In this document: in pieces, positions 15,713 to 24,546 of the stretch
How positions within the stretch are numbered: position 1 is the first letter of the stretch
How the letters are laid out: each line of letters starts with the position of its first letter
Origin: Methylothermaceae bacteria B42
GTDB lineage: Bacteria > Pseudomonadota > Gammaproteobacteria > Methylococcales > Methylothermaceae
Assembly: GCA_001566965.1 (NCBI GenBank)
Contig: LSNW01000032.1
Location: 186,001 to 250,000 of the forward strand
DNA: 64,000 nt
Direction: 5' to 3'
Program-made: the position numbers and the translations under genes
The notes under the pieces: generated by a model
The model's input: the letters and a program-made list of their open reading frames with translations, nothing else
Databases searched by the model: none
What the model was told of the DNA's origin: nothing

Positions 15713-17380
15713 ATGCTTATTAAATTGACTGGCGGCACGGTTTATGATCCCGCTCACCGGGTCAACGGCCGCGTCCACGATCTTTATATCCAGGATGGCC
15801 GGATTGTCGATCCTCCCGCGGGCGCCCATGTGGATAAGGAATACGATCTTCACGGTATGGTGGTGATGGCCGGCGCCATCGACATGCACACCCATATCGG
15901 CGGCGGCAAAGTCAACATTGCCCGCACCTTGTTGCCGGAAGATCACCGCGCCGATCCCGAGGCCCATACCGAATTGCTGCGTTCAGGATGTGGCCACGCC
16001 GCGCCCAGCACCCTGACTACTGGCTACCGCTATGCCGAGATGGGTTTTACCACCGCCTTTGAACCGGCGGTGTTGCCGGTCAATGCCCGTCAGGCCCACA
16101 TGGAGATGGGGGATATTCCCATACTCGATAAAGGCGGCTACGCGATGCTGGGGAGTGACGATTTTCTCCTGCGAATGATGCAGTCCGGCGCCGACCAGAA
16201 AGCAATCAACGACTATGTGGCCTGGACCTTGAATGCCAGCCAGTGCATCGGCATCAAGGTGGTCAATCCCGGTGGCATCAGTGCTTTCAAGTTCAATCAG
16301 CGGGCGCTGGATTTGGATGAGGAACACGAATATTACGGCGTTACACCGCGCCAGGTGCTAAAAGTACTGGCCACGGCCGTCAATGAATTAGCGGTGCCTC
16401 ATCCGCTCCACGTTCATGGCTGCAACTTGGGGGTTCCCGGCAACATGGAGACGACCCTCAACACCATTACCGGCATTGAAGGGCTGCCCATGCACCTGAC
16501 GCACATTCAGTTCCACAGCTACGGGACTGAAGGCGATTTCAAGTTTTCTTCCGGCGCCGCCCAGATTGCCGAAGCCATCAACGCCAACAAAAATATCACC
16601 GTGGATGTGGGGCAGATTTTGTTTGGCCAAACAGTCACTGCTTCTGGCGATAATATGCGCCAACACGCCAACGCCGGCCACGCCCATCCTCATAAATGGG
16701 TGTGCATGGATATCGAGTGTGATGCCGGCTGCGGGGTGGTGCCTTTCAAATACCGGGACAAGAACTTCGTCAATGCCTTGCAATGGGCCATTGGCCTGGA
16801 AATTTTCCTGTTGGTGGACAATCCCTGGCAGGTATTTTTGACTACCGATCATCCCAATGGCGCGCCTTTCACCAGTTATCCGCACCTGATCCGGCTGTTG
16901 ATGGATCGGTCTTTCCGTAACGAGCAACTTTCCCGCCTGCATCCCGAGGCTCAGAAAATGACGACGCTGGCGTCCATCGAAAGGGAATATTCCTTGTATG
17001 AAATCGCCATCATGACCCGGGCGGGCGCCGCCGAGTTGGTAGGGTTGTCGGACCGGGGGCACCTGGGCGCCGGGGCCGCGGCGGATATCACCGTTTATGT
17101 CCCCGATGACAATAAGGAAAAAATGTTCAGCCATCCCAAATATGTTTTCAAGGATGGTCAATTGGTGGTCAAGGATGGCGAGGTGGTGAAGGTGGTCTGG
17201 GGAACCACCCATGTGGTCAAACCCGAGTACGATCCCGCCATTGAAAAATCCCTGGAAAAATATTTTGACCGTTATATGACTATGAAACTGGATAACTTTG
17301 TCATCCGGGAAGAGGAAATTTCCGAAGATGGCCGCGGCAGCATCACTATCCATCCTTGCTGGGGAGGGCGGGGCATATGA
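15713..17380 (+). CDS. fhcA: Formyltransferase/hydrolase complex subunit A
   Basis: The protein has 555 residues and an amidohydrolase fold. It is the formylmethanofuran-hydrolysing subunit, releasing formate in the last step of formaldehyde oxidation. Visible residues are metal ligands His59 and His61 in AIDMHTHIGGG, Lys182 in IKVVNPGG (the bridging carboxylysine position), HVHGCNLG and HLTHIQFHSYG supplying further histidines, and Asp379 in TTDHPNG as the catalytic aspartate. All amidohydrolase positions look intact, in contrast to the degraded redox site of FhcB. AAGGAAG precedes the ATG by five bases, and the gene follows fhcB by 20 bp. Its stop overlaps the fhcD start. Confidence 0.95.
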   Translation: MLIKLTGGTVYDPAHRVNGRVHDLYIQDGRIVDPPAGAHVDKEYDLHGMVVMAGAIDMHTHIGGGKVNIARTLLPEDHRADPEAHTELLRSGCGHAAPSTLTTGYRYAEMGFTTAFEPAVLPVNARQAHMEMGDIPILDKGGYAMLGSDDFLLRMMQSGADQKAINDYVAWTLNASQCIGIKVVNPGGISAFKFNQRALDLDEEHEYYGVTPRQVLKVLATAVNELAVPHPLHVHGCNLGVPGNMETTLNTITGIEGLPMHLTHIQFHSYGTEGDFKFSSGAAQIAEAINANKNITVDVGQILFGQTVTASGDNMRQHANAGHAHPHKWVCMDIECDAGCGVVPFKYRDKNFVNALQWAIGLEIFLLVDNPWQVFLTTDHPNGAPFTSYPHLIRLLMDRSFRNEQLSRLHPEAQKMTTLASIEREYSLYEIAIMTRAGAAELVGLSDRGHLGAGAAADITVYVPDDNKEKMFSHPKYVFKDGQLVVKDGEVVKVVWGTTHVVKPEYDPAIEKSLEKYFDRYMTMKLDNFVIREEEISEDGRGSITIHPCWGGRGI

Positions 17381-18273
17381 TTATCAACGGCATTGCTATC
17401 GACGATACCTTTGCCGAAGCTTTCCCCATGAAAGCCACCCGGGTCATCATCACCGCACTGAATATGGAATGGGCCTACCATGCCGCCCGTGCCATGTCCG
17501 GTTTCGCCACCTCGGTGATTGCCTGCGGCTGCGAGGCGGGAATCGAGCGGGAATTGAGCCCTGAGGAAACCCCCGATGGCCGACCGGGGTTGTCGGTCCT
17601 GTTCTTTGCCATGGGCGGCAAGGGCTTGACTAAGCAGGTGCAAACCCGGGCCGGGCAATGCGTTTTGACGTCGCCGACTTCCGCCTTGTTTGCCGGGATT
17701 GACGAAGGCAAACCCATCCCCCTGGGAGAAAATATGCGCTACTACGGCGATGGGTTCCAGATTTCCAAGGTCATTAATGGCAAGCGTTACTGGCGCATCC
17801 CGGTGATGGATGGCGAATTTCTGACCGAGGAAGCCACCTACATGGTGGAAGCGGTCGGTGGCGGTAATTTCCTGATTCTGGCCGAGTCCCAACCCCAGGC
17901 GCTGGCGGCGTGCGAGGCGGCGGTAGCGGCAATGAAAAAGATTCCCAATGTCATTATGCCCTTCCCTGGCGGGGTCGTGCGGTCGGGTTCCAAAGTGGGG
18001 TCTAAATACAAGGCGCTGAATGCTTCCACTAACGATGCCTTTTGCCCTACTTTGAAAGGTGTGACGAAAAGCCAACTGTCGCCGGAAATTGAATCGGTGA
18101 TGGAAATTGTGATTGACGGACTTACCAAAGAGGACATCGACAAGGCGATGAAAGCCGGCATCGAAGCGGTGTGTGAGCTGGGTGTGGAAAAGGGCATCCA
18201 CCGCATAAGTGCCGGGAATTACGGTGGAAAACTAGGACCCTATCACTTTCATTTGCGGGAGATTTTGGCATGA
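17377..18273 (+). CDS. fhcD: Formylmethanofuran-tetrahydromethanopterin formyltransferase
   Basis: The protein has 298 residues and begins MIINGIAIDDTFAEAFPM, the standard N terminus of Ftr/FhcD. It moves the formyl group from formyl-tetrahydromethanopterin to the methanofuran-like cofactor of the complex. The family segments RVIITALNMEWA and FPGGVVRSGSKVGSKY are present. I use the ATG at 17377, which overlaps the fhcA stop as ATGA and has GGGGAGGGCGGGG upstream. A TTG seven codons earlier is open but would not match the family. The downstream fhcC start overlaps in the same way. Confidence 0.95.
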   Translation: MIINGIAIDDTFAEAFPMKATRVIITALNMEWAYHAARAMSGFATSVIACGCEAGIERELSPEETPDGRPGLSVLFFAMGGKGLTKQVQTRAGQCVLTSPTSALFAGIDEGKPIPLGENMRYYGDGFQISKVINGKRYWRIPVMDGEFLTEEATYMVEAVGGGNFLILAESQPQALAACEAAVAAMKKIPNVIMPFPGGVVRSGSKVGSKYKALNASTNDAFCPTLKGVTKSQLSPEIESVMEIVIDGLTKEDIDKAMKAGIEAVCELGVEKGIHRISAGNYGGKLGPYHFHLREILA

Positions 18274-19085
18274 CCGGTAATCCGTTAACCCTGACGTTGA
18301 AAGCCCAGCCCCCGCGCCGGGTGGATCTTTCCCCCTTGAGTAGTTTGCCTCATTTGACGCCGGCTGAAATCGCTGCGCTTAAATTGTGCATGGGCAAACG
18401 CACTTTGCGGGTGGATGAACTGTTCGAGATGAGTGGCGAAGATACCTCCAAACTGGTGATCCAAAACGGTTGCGCCAAACTGGATTATATCGGTAAAGAT
18501 GCCGATGCTCTGGAAATCACCGTGGAAGGCGATGCCGGCGCTTATTTGGGCATGGGGATGAAGTCGGGCAGCTTACGGGTGACGGGCAACGCCGGCATAT
18601 TCGCTGCGTGTGAATTGCGTGGCGGCCTGGTGCAGATTGATGGCAATGCCGGCGATTTTCTCGGTGGCGCTTTGCCCGGCAACAAGCGTGGCATGCGCGG
18701 CGGACGGGTGTTGGTCAAAGGCAATGTGGGCGCGCGCTGCGGCGATGAAATGCGGCGCGGCATCATTTTGGTGGAAGGCGATGCTGGCGATTACTGCGCT
18801 TCCCGCATGATTGCCGGCACCATTGCCGTCATGGGCAAGACCGGCGCCTATCTCGGTTATGCCCTGCGGCGGGGGACGGTGCTGTTATGGCAATCTCCGC
18901 AATCGGTTCCTCCCACCTATGGAGATTGCGGCACCCATACTTTGGCCTTTCTGCCTCTATGGTTCTCCGGCTTGAGAGATCTGGACAGCCTGTTTGCCAA
19001 ACCCGAATCCGCCTTTAATCGAGTGCACCGGTATGGTGGGGATTTGGCCTCCACCGGGAGAGGAGAGATTCTGGTTCGGGCCTGA
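18270..19085 (+). CDS. fhcC: Formyltransferase/hydrolase complex subunit C
   Basis: The protein has 271 residues. From about residue 75 to 200 it consists of repeated G-x-x-G-x-x-[MA]-x-x-G units (for example GDAGAYLGMGMKSGSLRVTG and GNAGDFLGGALPGNKRGM), the right-handed beta-helix typical of subunit C and of the glutamate synthase C-terminal domain. It is structural and helps hold the complex together. Translation is coupled to fhcD by an ATGA overlap. It is the last gene of the fhc operon; the next gene, a glycosyltransferase, begins 35 bp later in the same direction, and no terminator is visible between them. Confidence 0.93.
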   Translation: MTGNPLTLTLKAQPPRRVDLSPLSSLPHLTPAEIAALKLCMGKRTLRVDELFEMSGEDTSKLVIQNGCAKLDYIGKDADALEITVEGDAGAYLGMGMKSGSLRVTGNAGIFAACELRGGLVQIDGNAGDFLGGALPGNKRGMRGGRVLVKGNVGARCGDEMRRGIILVEGDAGDYCASRMIAGTIAVMGKTGAYLGYALRRGTVLLWQSPQSVPPTYGDCGTHTLAFLPLWFSGLRDLDSLFAKPESAFNRVHRYGGDLASTGRGEILVRA

Positions 19086-19120
19086 CGGTTGCGCTGGATT
19101 CAGGGACAGAACTCACCGCA

Positions 19121-20236
19121 ATGACCCGGGCCTATCCCCCAGTGGCAATGCTTTTGGCTACCTATGGCGCTGGGGGAGTAGAGCGCATGCTGGTGCACTT
19201 GGCCAATGGGCTTCAAGCGCAGGAAGTGCCGGTTTATTTTCTGGTGCCGGAAACAGCGCAATCTTACCTGGACCAACTTTCCCCGATGGTCCAACTTATC
19301 CCATTACCCTGTAAATCAGCTTCCTTTGTAGCGGATCTCTGCCAAAGGATTGCGGATATCCAACCCGCGATATTATTATCCGCCAAGCTCAAGGATGATT
19401 CCCTGGCGCTTGAGGTTAAATCCCGGCTGGCTATGGCCGGTCTTCGATGCTATTTCCGGGTGGGGAGTCCCTTGAGTATTCAAGGCAGGCGCCAGTATGG
19501 CCCCTTGGGATATCGCCGCTATATTCGCCGGATTCGCAGGAATTACCAGCAATGTGACGGGGTCATTGTCAATTCCCTGGGTGTGAGGGAAGATTTGAAA
19601 ACCAGCTTGGGTTTGCCGGATGACAAGATTCACTTTGCCCCCAACCCGACGGTGACGGGTGAATTATTCCGCAGCGCCCAGGCATCGCCGCAACATCCCT
19701 GGTTCCATGATAATCAGGTGCCCGTGATCCTGGGCGTTGGCCGTTTGGTCCGGGCCAAGGATTTCACCACGCTTATCCGCGCCTTTGCCAAAGTGCGCCA
19801 GGAACGGCGGTGCCGTTTGGTGTTGATTGGGGATGGGCGGCAGCGGCACAGCCTGCAATCTTTGGCGGGAAAATTAGGCGTTGCGGGGGATGTGAATTTT
19901 CTTGGATTTGTGGACAATCCCTTTCCCTATCTGGCCCGGGCCGATCTGTTGGTACTGTCTTCCCGCTGGGAAGGTTGCCCCAATGTTTTGATTGAATCGT
20001 TGGCCCTGGGCACACCGGTGGTGGCCACCGCTTGTCCCTGTGGGCCGGCGGAGGTGCTGCATTATGGCCGTTATGGGCCTTTGGTTCCGGTGCGTCATCC
20101 GGTGGCCCTGGCCCGGGCAATGCTGGAAACCTTGCAGCGCCCCCTTGCGCCTGAGGTGCTTCGCCAGGGCGCCGCGCCTTATACTTTGGAAAGGAGTATT
20201 CCCCAGTATCTCAAAGCCTTTGGTCTGGCTATTTAA
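19121..20236 (+). CDS. GT4-family glycosyltransferase (paralogue 1)
   Basis: The protein has 371 residues and a GT-B fold. The N terminus has ATYGAGGVERMLVHLANGL, the glycine loop and helix typical of GT4. The C-terminal nucleotide-sugar domain has SSRWEGCPNVLIESLALG, the E-x7-E motif. It transfers a sugar from an activated donor, probably on the cytosolic face of the inner membrane, onto a lipid-linked surface glycan. The sugar cannot be read. It is closely similar to the next gene and to the one at 22144 over the whole C-terminal half (shared FAxxR...RL, GEGRQR, CPxGP and GPLVPV blocks), so the three arose by duplication. It starts 35 bp after fhcC. Confidence 0.9.
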   Translation: MTRAYPPVAMLLATYGAGGVERMLVHLANGLQAQEVPVYFLVPETAQSYLDQLSPMVQLIPLPCKSASFVADLCQRIADIQPAILLSAKLKDDSLALEVKSRLAMAGLRCYFRVGSPLSIQGRRQYGPLGYRRYIRRIRRNYQQCDGVIVNSLGVREDLKTSLGLPDDKIHFAPNPTVTGELFRSAQASPQHPWFHDNQVPVILGVGRLVRAKDFTTLIRAFAKVRQERRCRLVLIGDGRQRHSLQSLAGKLGVAGDVNFLGFVDNPFPYLARADLLVLSSRWEGCPNVLIESLALGTPVVATACPCGPAEVLHYGRYGPLVPVRHPVALARAMLETLQRPLAPEVLRQGAAPYTLERSIPQYLKAFGLAI

Positions 20237-20238
20237 CG

Positions 20239-21330
20239 ATGACGGATTTGGCCGTGTTTTTAGCGACTTCCGGCCACAGCGGCGTGGACCGGATCATGAA
20301 AAACCTGATTCCCGCCATGGCCGCCAAAGGAATCGCCATGGATATTTTGCGACTACGGGATCACGGACCTTACTGGGAAAGCCTGCCTCAAGGCGTGCGC
20401 CTGATTGATCTGGGAGCCGGCCACGTGAATACGTCGTTGCCGGCATTGGTGGGCTATCTGCGGAAAGTCCGGCCCAAGGTGCTTTTGACCGATAAAGACC
20501 GGGTCAACCGGGCGGCATTGTGGGCAAGGAAAATCGCCCAGGTCCCGACCCGGGTGGTAGTCAGGATTGGCACCACGGTGTCGGAAAATCTGGCCAGAAG
20601 AAGCTGGTGGGCCAGAACCAGTCAACGGATTTCGCTGCGCTGCTTTTATCCCTGGGCCGACGGCATTATTGTGCCTTCCCGGGGGGCGGCGGAGGATCTT
20701 ATTCGAGTCAGTGGCTTGCCGGGACGGAAAATTACTGTTGTGCCAAGTCCTGTCATTGTGCCGGAAATGTTTCAAAAGGCGGCGGAAAAAGCCCCTCATC
20801 CGTGGCTGGCGGACAACGAAATCCCGGTAATCATTGGGGTTGGCGAATTGTGCGCACGCAAGGATTTTGCCACCTTGATTCAGGCTTTTGCTCAGATCCG
20901 CGCAAAGCGGCTTTGCCGGTTGATCATCCTGGGCGAAGGCCGCCAGCGGTCAAAGCTGGAATCATTGATTTGCGACCTTGGTTTGACGGACTGCGTCCAT
21001 CTGCCGGGTTTTGTCAATCCCTATCCTTGGCTGTCGCGAGCCAGCGTTTTTGTATCTTCCTCCCGCTGCGAGGGATTGCCGGTGGCGTTGATCGAGGCAT
21101 TGGCCTTGGGCGTCCCATCGGTGGCCGCCGACTGTCCCAGCGGACCCAGGGAAATTTTGGCCGACGGGCGGTATGGGCCACTGGTGCCGGTGGGGGATAG
21201 GCAGGCGATGGCGCAGGCGATAGGGACTCTGCTTGAAGAACCTGTTCCATTAGGAGTTTTGCAGAAAGCTGTACAACCTTATTTTCTGGAAAATAGTTTG
21301 GGTGCTTATAGGAGGGTTTTGGGATTATAG
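20239..21330 (+). CDS. GT4-family glycosyltransferase (paralogue 2)
   Basis: The protein has 363 residues. MTDLAVFLATSGHSGVDRIMKN gives the N-terminal loop (aspartate replaces the usual glutamate after the glycines). The donor site has SSRCEGLPVALIEALALG with both glutamates present. It is a tandem paralogue of its upstream neighbour, and the start codon is only two bases after that gene's stop; no ribosome-binding site is seen, which suggests translational coupling. As with its relatives, the role is assembly of a surface polysaccharide or LPS outer core, with donor and acceptor unknown. It is followed by an independently transcribed, AT-richer gene. Confidence 0.9.
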   Translation: MTDLAVFLATSGHSGVDRIMKNLIPAMAAKGIAMDILRLRDHGPYWESLPQGVRLIDLGAGHVNTSLPALVGYLRKVRPKVLLTDKDRVNRAALWARKIAQVPTRVVVRIGTTVSENLARRSWWARTSQRISLRCFYPWADGIIVPSRGAAEDLIRVSGLPGRKITVVPSPVIVPEMFQKAAEKAPHPWLADNEIPVIIGVGELCARKDFATLIQAFAQIRAKRLCRLIILGEGRQRSKLESLICDLGLTDCVHLPGFVNPYPWLSRASVFVSSSRCEGLPVALIEALALGVPSVAADCPSGPREILADGRYGPLVPVGDRQAMAQAIGTLLEEPVPLGVLQKAVQPYFLENSLGAYRRVLGL

Positions 21331-21341
21331 CCAGAGAGTGA

Positions 21342-21370
21342 TTGTGTGATTTGGTGCTCTGAAATAGAAT
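21342..21370 (+). promoter_or_regulatory. Predicted sigma-70 promoter of the exported-protein gene
   Basis: TTGTGT (21342-21347), a 17-bp spacer and TAGAAT (21365-21370) place a start near 21377. It sits between the second glycosyltransferase and the exported protein gene, so the latter need not depend on the glycosyltransferase transcript. Confidence 0.4.
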
Positions 21371-21406
21371 GAACCTTTCATTAGGTAAAACAAAGGAGCT
21401 GTCACC

Positions 21407-22027
21407 ATGAAAATGGCAATATCTTCAATGATTTGGATGGTTTTGTTAGCATCTATATCGTCATCTGTTCGGGCATCGGATCTTACTTGTGTAAATAAAG
21501 GGAACGAACCAACGCCGGTTCAAATAGGAGACAAGGTTTCGTGTGGTTTTGAGCAACCCAATGATGTGGATGTGTTTGTTTTATCAGTGAGTAATGAATC
21601 CGGGGTTCAAATTATAGTACTTCCTCCTGATGGAAGCTGTGAAGGTATTGATTATTTCGACCCCGAAGTAGAAGTATTTGATTCTTCCAATAGGCTTATT
21701 GGTAAGGATTTTTCATTAGGTTCTGCTAGCTGTTATCTTCCAAGTCTTCGATTATTCCCTGTGGCTGGTGAAACCTATTCCATTGTTGTGAACAGCAATA
21801 ATAAGCAAGCACAGTCAGGAGATTATACCGTTGAGCTAAAATGTATTTCAGGAGATTGCATAAGTGGGAAATTAGTAAATGCGCAGAAATGCAGTGCTAG
21901 GTATGACGGTGCTCATCTTGATATTCCCATGGTTACAGTAGGAGAAAGTTCTTACTGGGCGAAATTAAAGCTTATTTCTTCCGCTCCTTTGACGTTTGAA
22001 CTTTCCGAATATGGAAATAATAAGTGA
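21407..22027 (+). CDS. Exported protein with PPC-like domain, function unknown
   Basis: The protein has 206 residues. The signal peptide (residues 1-23, ending SSVRAS) predicts export. Residues 35-150 resemble a bacterial pre-peptidase C-terminal (PPC) domain: IGDKVSCGFEQPNDVDVFVL at its start and SGDYTVELKC at its end, the usual beta-sandwich phrase. Six to eight cysteines suggest disulfides. There is no protease or anchor. AAAGGAG precedes the ATG by eight bases. Codon use is AT-richer than in the flanking glycosyltransferases, and the gene interrupts the paralogue series, so it may be a later insertion. PPC domains bind carbohydrate or cell surface in other proteins; nothing more specific can be claimed. 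Confidence 0.72.
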   Translation: MKMAISSMIWMVLLASISSSVRASDLTCVNKGNEPTPVQIGDKVSCGFEQPNDVDVFVLSVSNESGVQIIVLPPDGSCEGIDYFDPEVEVFDSSNRLIGKDFSLGSASCYLPSLRLFPVAGETYSIVVNSNNKQAQSGDYTVELKCISGDCISGKLVNAQKCSARYDGAHLDIPMVTVGESSYWAKLKLISSAPLTFELSEYGNNK

Positions 22028-22143
22028 GCAGGTATTAGATAGCTGTTCCAACTTATCACGTATTCCTCCAGTTGCTTTGATTGATCATTCAGAAAGTCGC
22101 TAACCTCCCCTACTGCAGAGCAACTTATCTGGTGGGGGATCAA

Positions 22144-23250
22144 TTGCCCGTAATTCCAGAAGTGCCTGTTTTCCTGAACTTCTCCGGCAGCGGCGGGGTG
22201 GAGAAGATGGTGCTCAATCTGATCCGGGGGTTCAGGGACAGAGGGGTTTCCGTGGAATTGCTGGCCACTTCTCGGGACCGGAAACTACCAGCCTTGGAAG
22301 GGGTCAGGGTAATCTATCTGGGCCGCCACACCCGTCTGGCGTTGCCGTCACTGGTGCGATATCTGCGCCGGGAATCTCCGCCCCTGTTGTTTGCCGCCAA
22401 GGACCGGGCAATCCGTACTGCTTTACTGGCTCGGCGTCTTGCTGGAGTGGAAACCAAAATTGTGGGGCGCTTGGGGACCCATCTTTCCGAGTCTATGCAT
22501 CACAAAGCTGCTTGGCAAAGGAAGTTGCGTTGTTTACCGATGCAATACTGGTATCCCAAGGCCGACCGGTTGATTGCGGTTTCCCATGGGGTGGCGGAGG
22601 ATTTGCGACAGACAGTGGGGTTGTCCCGTCAACAGGTCACGGTGATTCGCAATCCCACCATTACCCCTGAATTGTTTGCTCTCGCCGATACAGCGGACTA
22701 TCATCCTTGGCTGGATGACCCTGTTCCGGTACTGCTGGGGGTGGGGCGGCTTACCCGGCAAAAAGGATTTGATGTGTTGCTGGAAGCATTCGCCCAGGTG
22801 CGAAAACAAAGGCATTGCCGGTTGCTGATTTTGGGGGAGGGCAGGCAACGGTTGAATCTGCAGCAACAGGCGCGCCGGTTGGGCGTTGACAAGGAAGTGG
22901 CCATGCCCGGCTTTTCCTCCAATCCCTATGCCGCCATGAAGCGGGCGGACCTGTTTGTATTAGCGTCCCGCTGGGAAGGTTCGCCCAATGTGCTGGTTGA
23001 GGCGTTGGCGCTGCAATTGCCGGTGGTGGCCGCCGATTGTCCCAGTGGGCCGAGGGAGATATTGAACAATGGCGCCCATGGTCCGTTGGTGCCGGTGGAA
23101 GATGCCACTGCCTTGGCCGGCGCCATCCTCCATCAATTGCAATCTTCGCGGCCCAAGGAGAATTTGCCTCGGGCGCTGGAGGACTATACCCTGGAAAAAA
23201 GCGCCGATGCCTATTTGCGGGTTTTCTTGGAAGTGCTCCATACCAGGTAA
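22144..23250 (+). CDS. GT4-family glycosyltransferase (paralogue 3)
   Basis: The protein has about 368 residues and is the third member of the paralogous series. NFSGSGGVEKMVLNLIRGF is the N-terminal loop, ASRWEGSPNVLVEALAL the donor E-x7-E motif, and ADCPSGPREIL and GPLVPVED are shared with the two upstream copies. The start is uncertain because no ATG lies near. I prefer TTG 22144, preceded by GGGGGA, because it puts the glycine loop at the same distance from the N terminus as in the paralogues. GTG 22132 is the main alternative, and TTG 22081 is open but too long. A sulfotransferase gene follows after five bases, so its product may be sulfated. Confidence 0.85.
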   Translation: MPVIPEVPVFLNFSGSGGVEKMVLNLIRGFRDRGVSVELLATSRDRKLPALEGVRVIYLGRHTRLALPSLVRYLRRESPPLLFAAKDRAIRTALLARRLAGVETKIVGRLGTHLSESMHHKAAWQRKLRCLPMQYWYPKADRLIAVSHGVAEDLRQTVGLSRQQVTVIRNPTITPELFALADTADYHPWLDDPVPVLLGVGRLTRQKGFDVLLEAFAQVRKQRHCRLLILGEGRQRLNLQQQARRLGVDKEVAMPGFSSNPYAAMKRADLFVLASRWEGSPNVLVEALALQLPVVAADCPSGPREILNNGAHGPLVPVEDATALAGAILHQLQSSRPKENLPRALEDYTLEKSADAYLRVFLEVLHTR

Positions 23251-23255
23251 ATCCC

Positions 23256-23915
23256 ATGCTATTGTCACTGCGCTACCGCTTTCTTTTCATACATATCGCC
23301 AAGACCGGCGGCACCAGCGTGCGCCGGGCGCTGGGGAAATACCGCTGGCGTGATCCCTGGTATTATCCCCAATGGTTTTGCCATAGGATAAGCGCGTGGT
23401 CCGGTCACAGGCTGGGAGTCAAACTGCCCCGTCACGCCAAGGCCATTTGCGCCCAGGAAATGTTGCCAAGGGAGCTTTTTGATGACCTGTTCAAATTTGC
23501 TTTTGTGCGCAACCCCTGGGATTTGCAAGTCAGTTCCTATCATCACCTGCGCCGGGAGCGGCCGGCTTTGATTGCCCACTGCCAGGATTTTACCGCTTTC
23601 CTGCAATGGAAATTGGACCCGGAAAGAGCCCCTCAGTACCACGCCGATATGACCGCCACGCCGCAGACAGATTTCTTGGTGGATCTTCACGGAAATATGA
23701 TTGTGGATTTCGTGGGCCGGTATGAAAATCTGGAATCGGACTTTTTGACCCTATGCCGGCGGTTGCAATTGCCGGCCACCCCGTTGCCCAGGCTGAGAAA
23801 AGCCAACAACCGGCGCGATTACCGGGATTACTATAACGACACCACCGCCGAGCTTGTGGCCGACCGTTATGCCGAAGATATCCGACGCTTTGGATACCGT
23901 TTTGATATGTCTTAA
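23256..23915 (+). CDS. Sulfotransferase, carbohydrate type
   Basis: The protein has 219 residues. Residues 10-23, FLFIHIAKTGGTSV, form the 5'-phosphosulfate-binding loop of PAPS-dependent sulfotransferases, and FAFVRNPWDLQVSSYHH is the 3'-phosphate-binding strand and helix. This is the family that sulfates carbohydrates (sulfotransferase family 2 type). It follows a glycosyltransferase by five bases, so the likely role is sulfating, in the cytosol, the glycan made here. The upstream open frame reaches back to 23037 but overlaps the glycosyltransferase and lacks family similarity, so I use ATG 23256. It needs PAPS made elsewhere. A hairpin repeat follows and may end the transcript. Confidence 0.85.
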   Translation: MLLSLRYRFLFIHIAKTGGTSVRRALGKYRWRDPWYYPQWFCHRISAWSGHRLGVKLPRHAKAICAQEMLPRELFDDLFKFAFVRNPWDLQVSSYHHLRRERPALIAHCQDFTAFLQWKLDPERAPQYHADMTATPQTDFLVDLHGNMIVDFVGRYENLESDFLTLCRRLQLPATPLPRLRKANNRRDYRDYYNDTTAELVADRYAEDIRRFGYRFDMS

Positions 23916-23940
23916 CTTATCTCTGTCAGTTTGCTTCTCC

Positions 23941-24033
23941 GGGGACTGGGAAGGGTCTGCCGGACCGAAATTCGTCCATGAATTTAGGCCCGGAGCGGCC
24001 ATCCATGGCCGCTGGCAGACCCTTCCCAGCCCC
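23941..24033. repeat. Hairpin repeat element, copy B
   Basis: The arms are 23941-23961 (GGGGACTGGGAAGGGTCTGCC) and 24014-24033, which are exact complements except for one bulged A. The loop of 52 bases contains CGTCCATGAATTT and the sub-palindrome GCGGCCATCCATGGCCGC. A related core occurs in copies C and D. The element lies between the convergent sulfotransferase and DUF202 genes. Confidence 0.75.
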
Positions 24034-24064
24034 CTCTCGCGGAGCTGATAGGTGTTGAGGTATC

Positions 24065-24352
24065 TTAATCCTCTGACTTGACGCCGATTTTCTTCAGCTT
24101 TCTCGATACAGAGACAAAACGCCCCAGCCCGACCCCATTGACAATCAACCCAATCACCAACATCGCGCCACCCAGCACGGTGAAATAAATATCCCCGGGA
24201 AACAACCGGATCAACGTCGCCCCCGCCGCCAGTAAAGCCAGTCCCGTGCGCAGATATGCCAATAAGGTACGTTCGATGGCGAGAACAGTGCGTTCATAGG
24301 CTAGGTGATCGCGCAGAATCATGTCTTCAAAAGAAAATTTGGAATAGGGCAT
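24065..24352 (-). CDS. DUF202 (YidH-type) small membrane protein
   Basis: The protein has 95 residues. The family phrase LAYERTVLAIERTLLAYLRTGLALLAAG spans the first membrane helix, a second helix (FTVLGGAMLVIGLIVNGVG) follows, and the tail is basic with LKKIG. DUF202 proteins are inner-membrane proteins of unknown activity, and nothing in the neighbourhood explains its job. It is encoded opposite to the polysaccharide genes and is probably a single-gene unit. No strong ribosome-binding site is seen before the ATG. Confidence 0.8.
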   Translation of the reverse strand: MPYSKFSFEDMILRDHLAYERTVLAIERTLLAYLRTGLALLAAGATLIRLFPGDIYFTVLGGAMLVIGLIVNGVGLGRFVSVSRKLKKIGVKSED

Positions 24353-24498
24353 CAGACAAATTCAGGTAAACGACGGGCGGGTAAAGAATATCAGATCCAA
24401 TCTTTTATTGAAAAAATAAAATTACCCTGTTTTTTGTGGAGGATTACCACGACTGATTGAGTCGAAATCATTATTGTTGATGGCGAGGGAGGAGATAC

Positions 24499-24537
24499 AT
24501 GAAAGACTTCCCTCACATTCGATTAACAAACAGTTAG
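24499..24537 (+). CDS. Possible 12-codon leader ORF
   Basis: ATG at 24499 is preceded by GGAGGAG at about five bases and reads MKDFPHIRLTNS before TAG at 24535. The stop is embedded in TTAGGAGAG, the ribosome-binding site of the next gene, so ribosomes finishing this ORF would stand on that site. The rest of the 194-bp gap (24353-24546) is AT-rich with no other structure I can support. It may be chance. Confidence 0.35.
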   Translation: MKDFPHIRLTNS

Positions 24538-24546
24538 GAGAGTATT

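Noticed and set aside
16388-18201. Long reverse-strand frames opposite fhcA and fhcD
   Set aside because: They are His/Gly-rich shadows of GC-rich coding sequence; the forward genes have full family motifs.
23037-23255. Longer start for the sulfotransferase
   Set aside because: The extension overlaps the glycosyltransferase in another frame and lacks family residues; the PAPS loop lies near the N terminus from ATG 23256.
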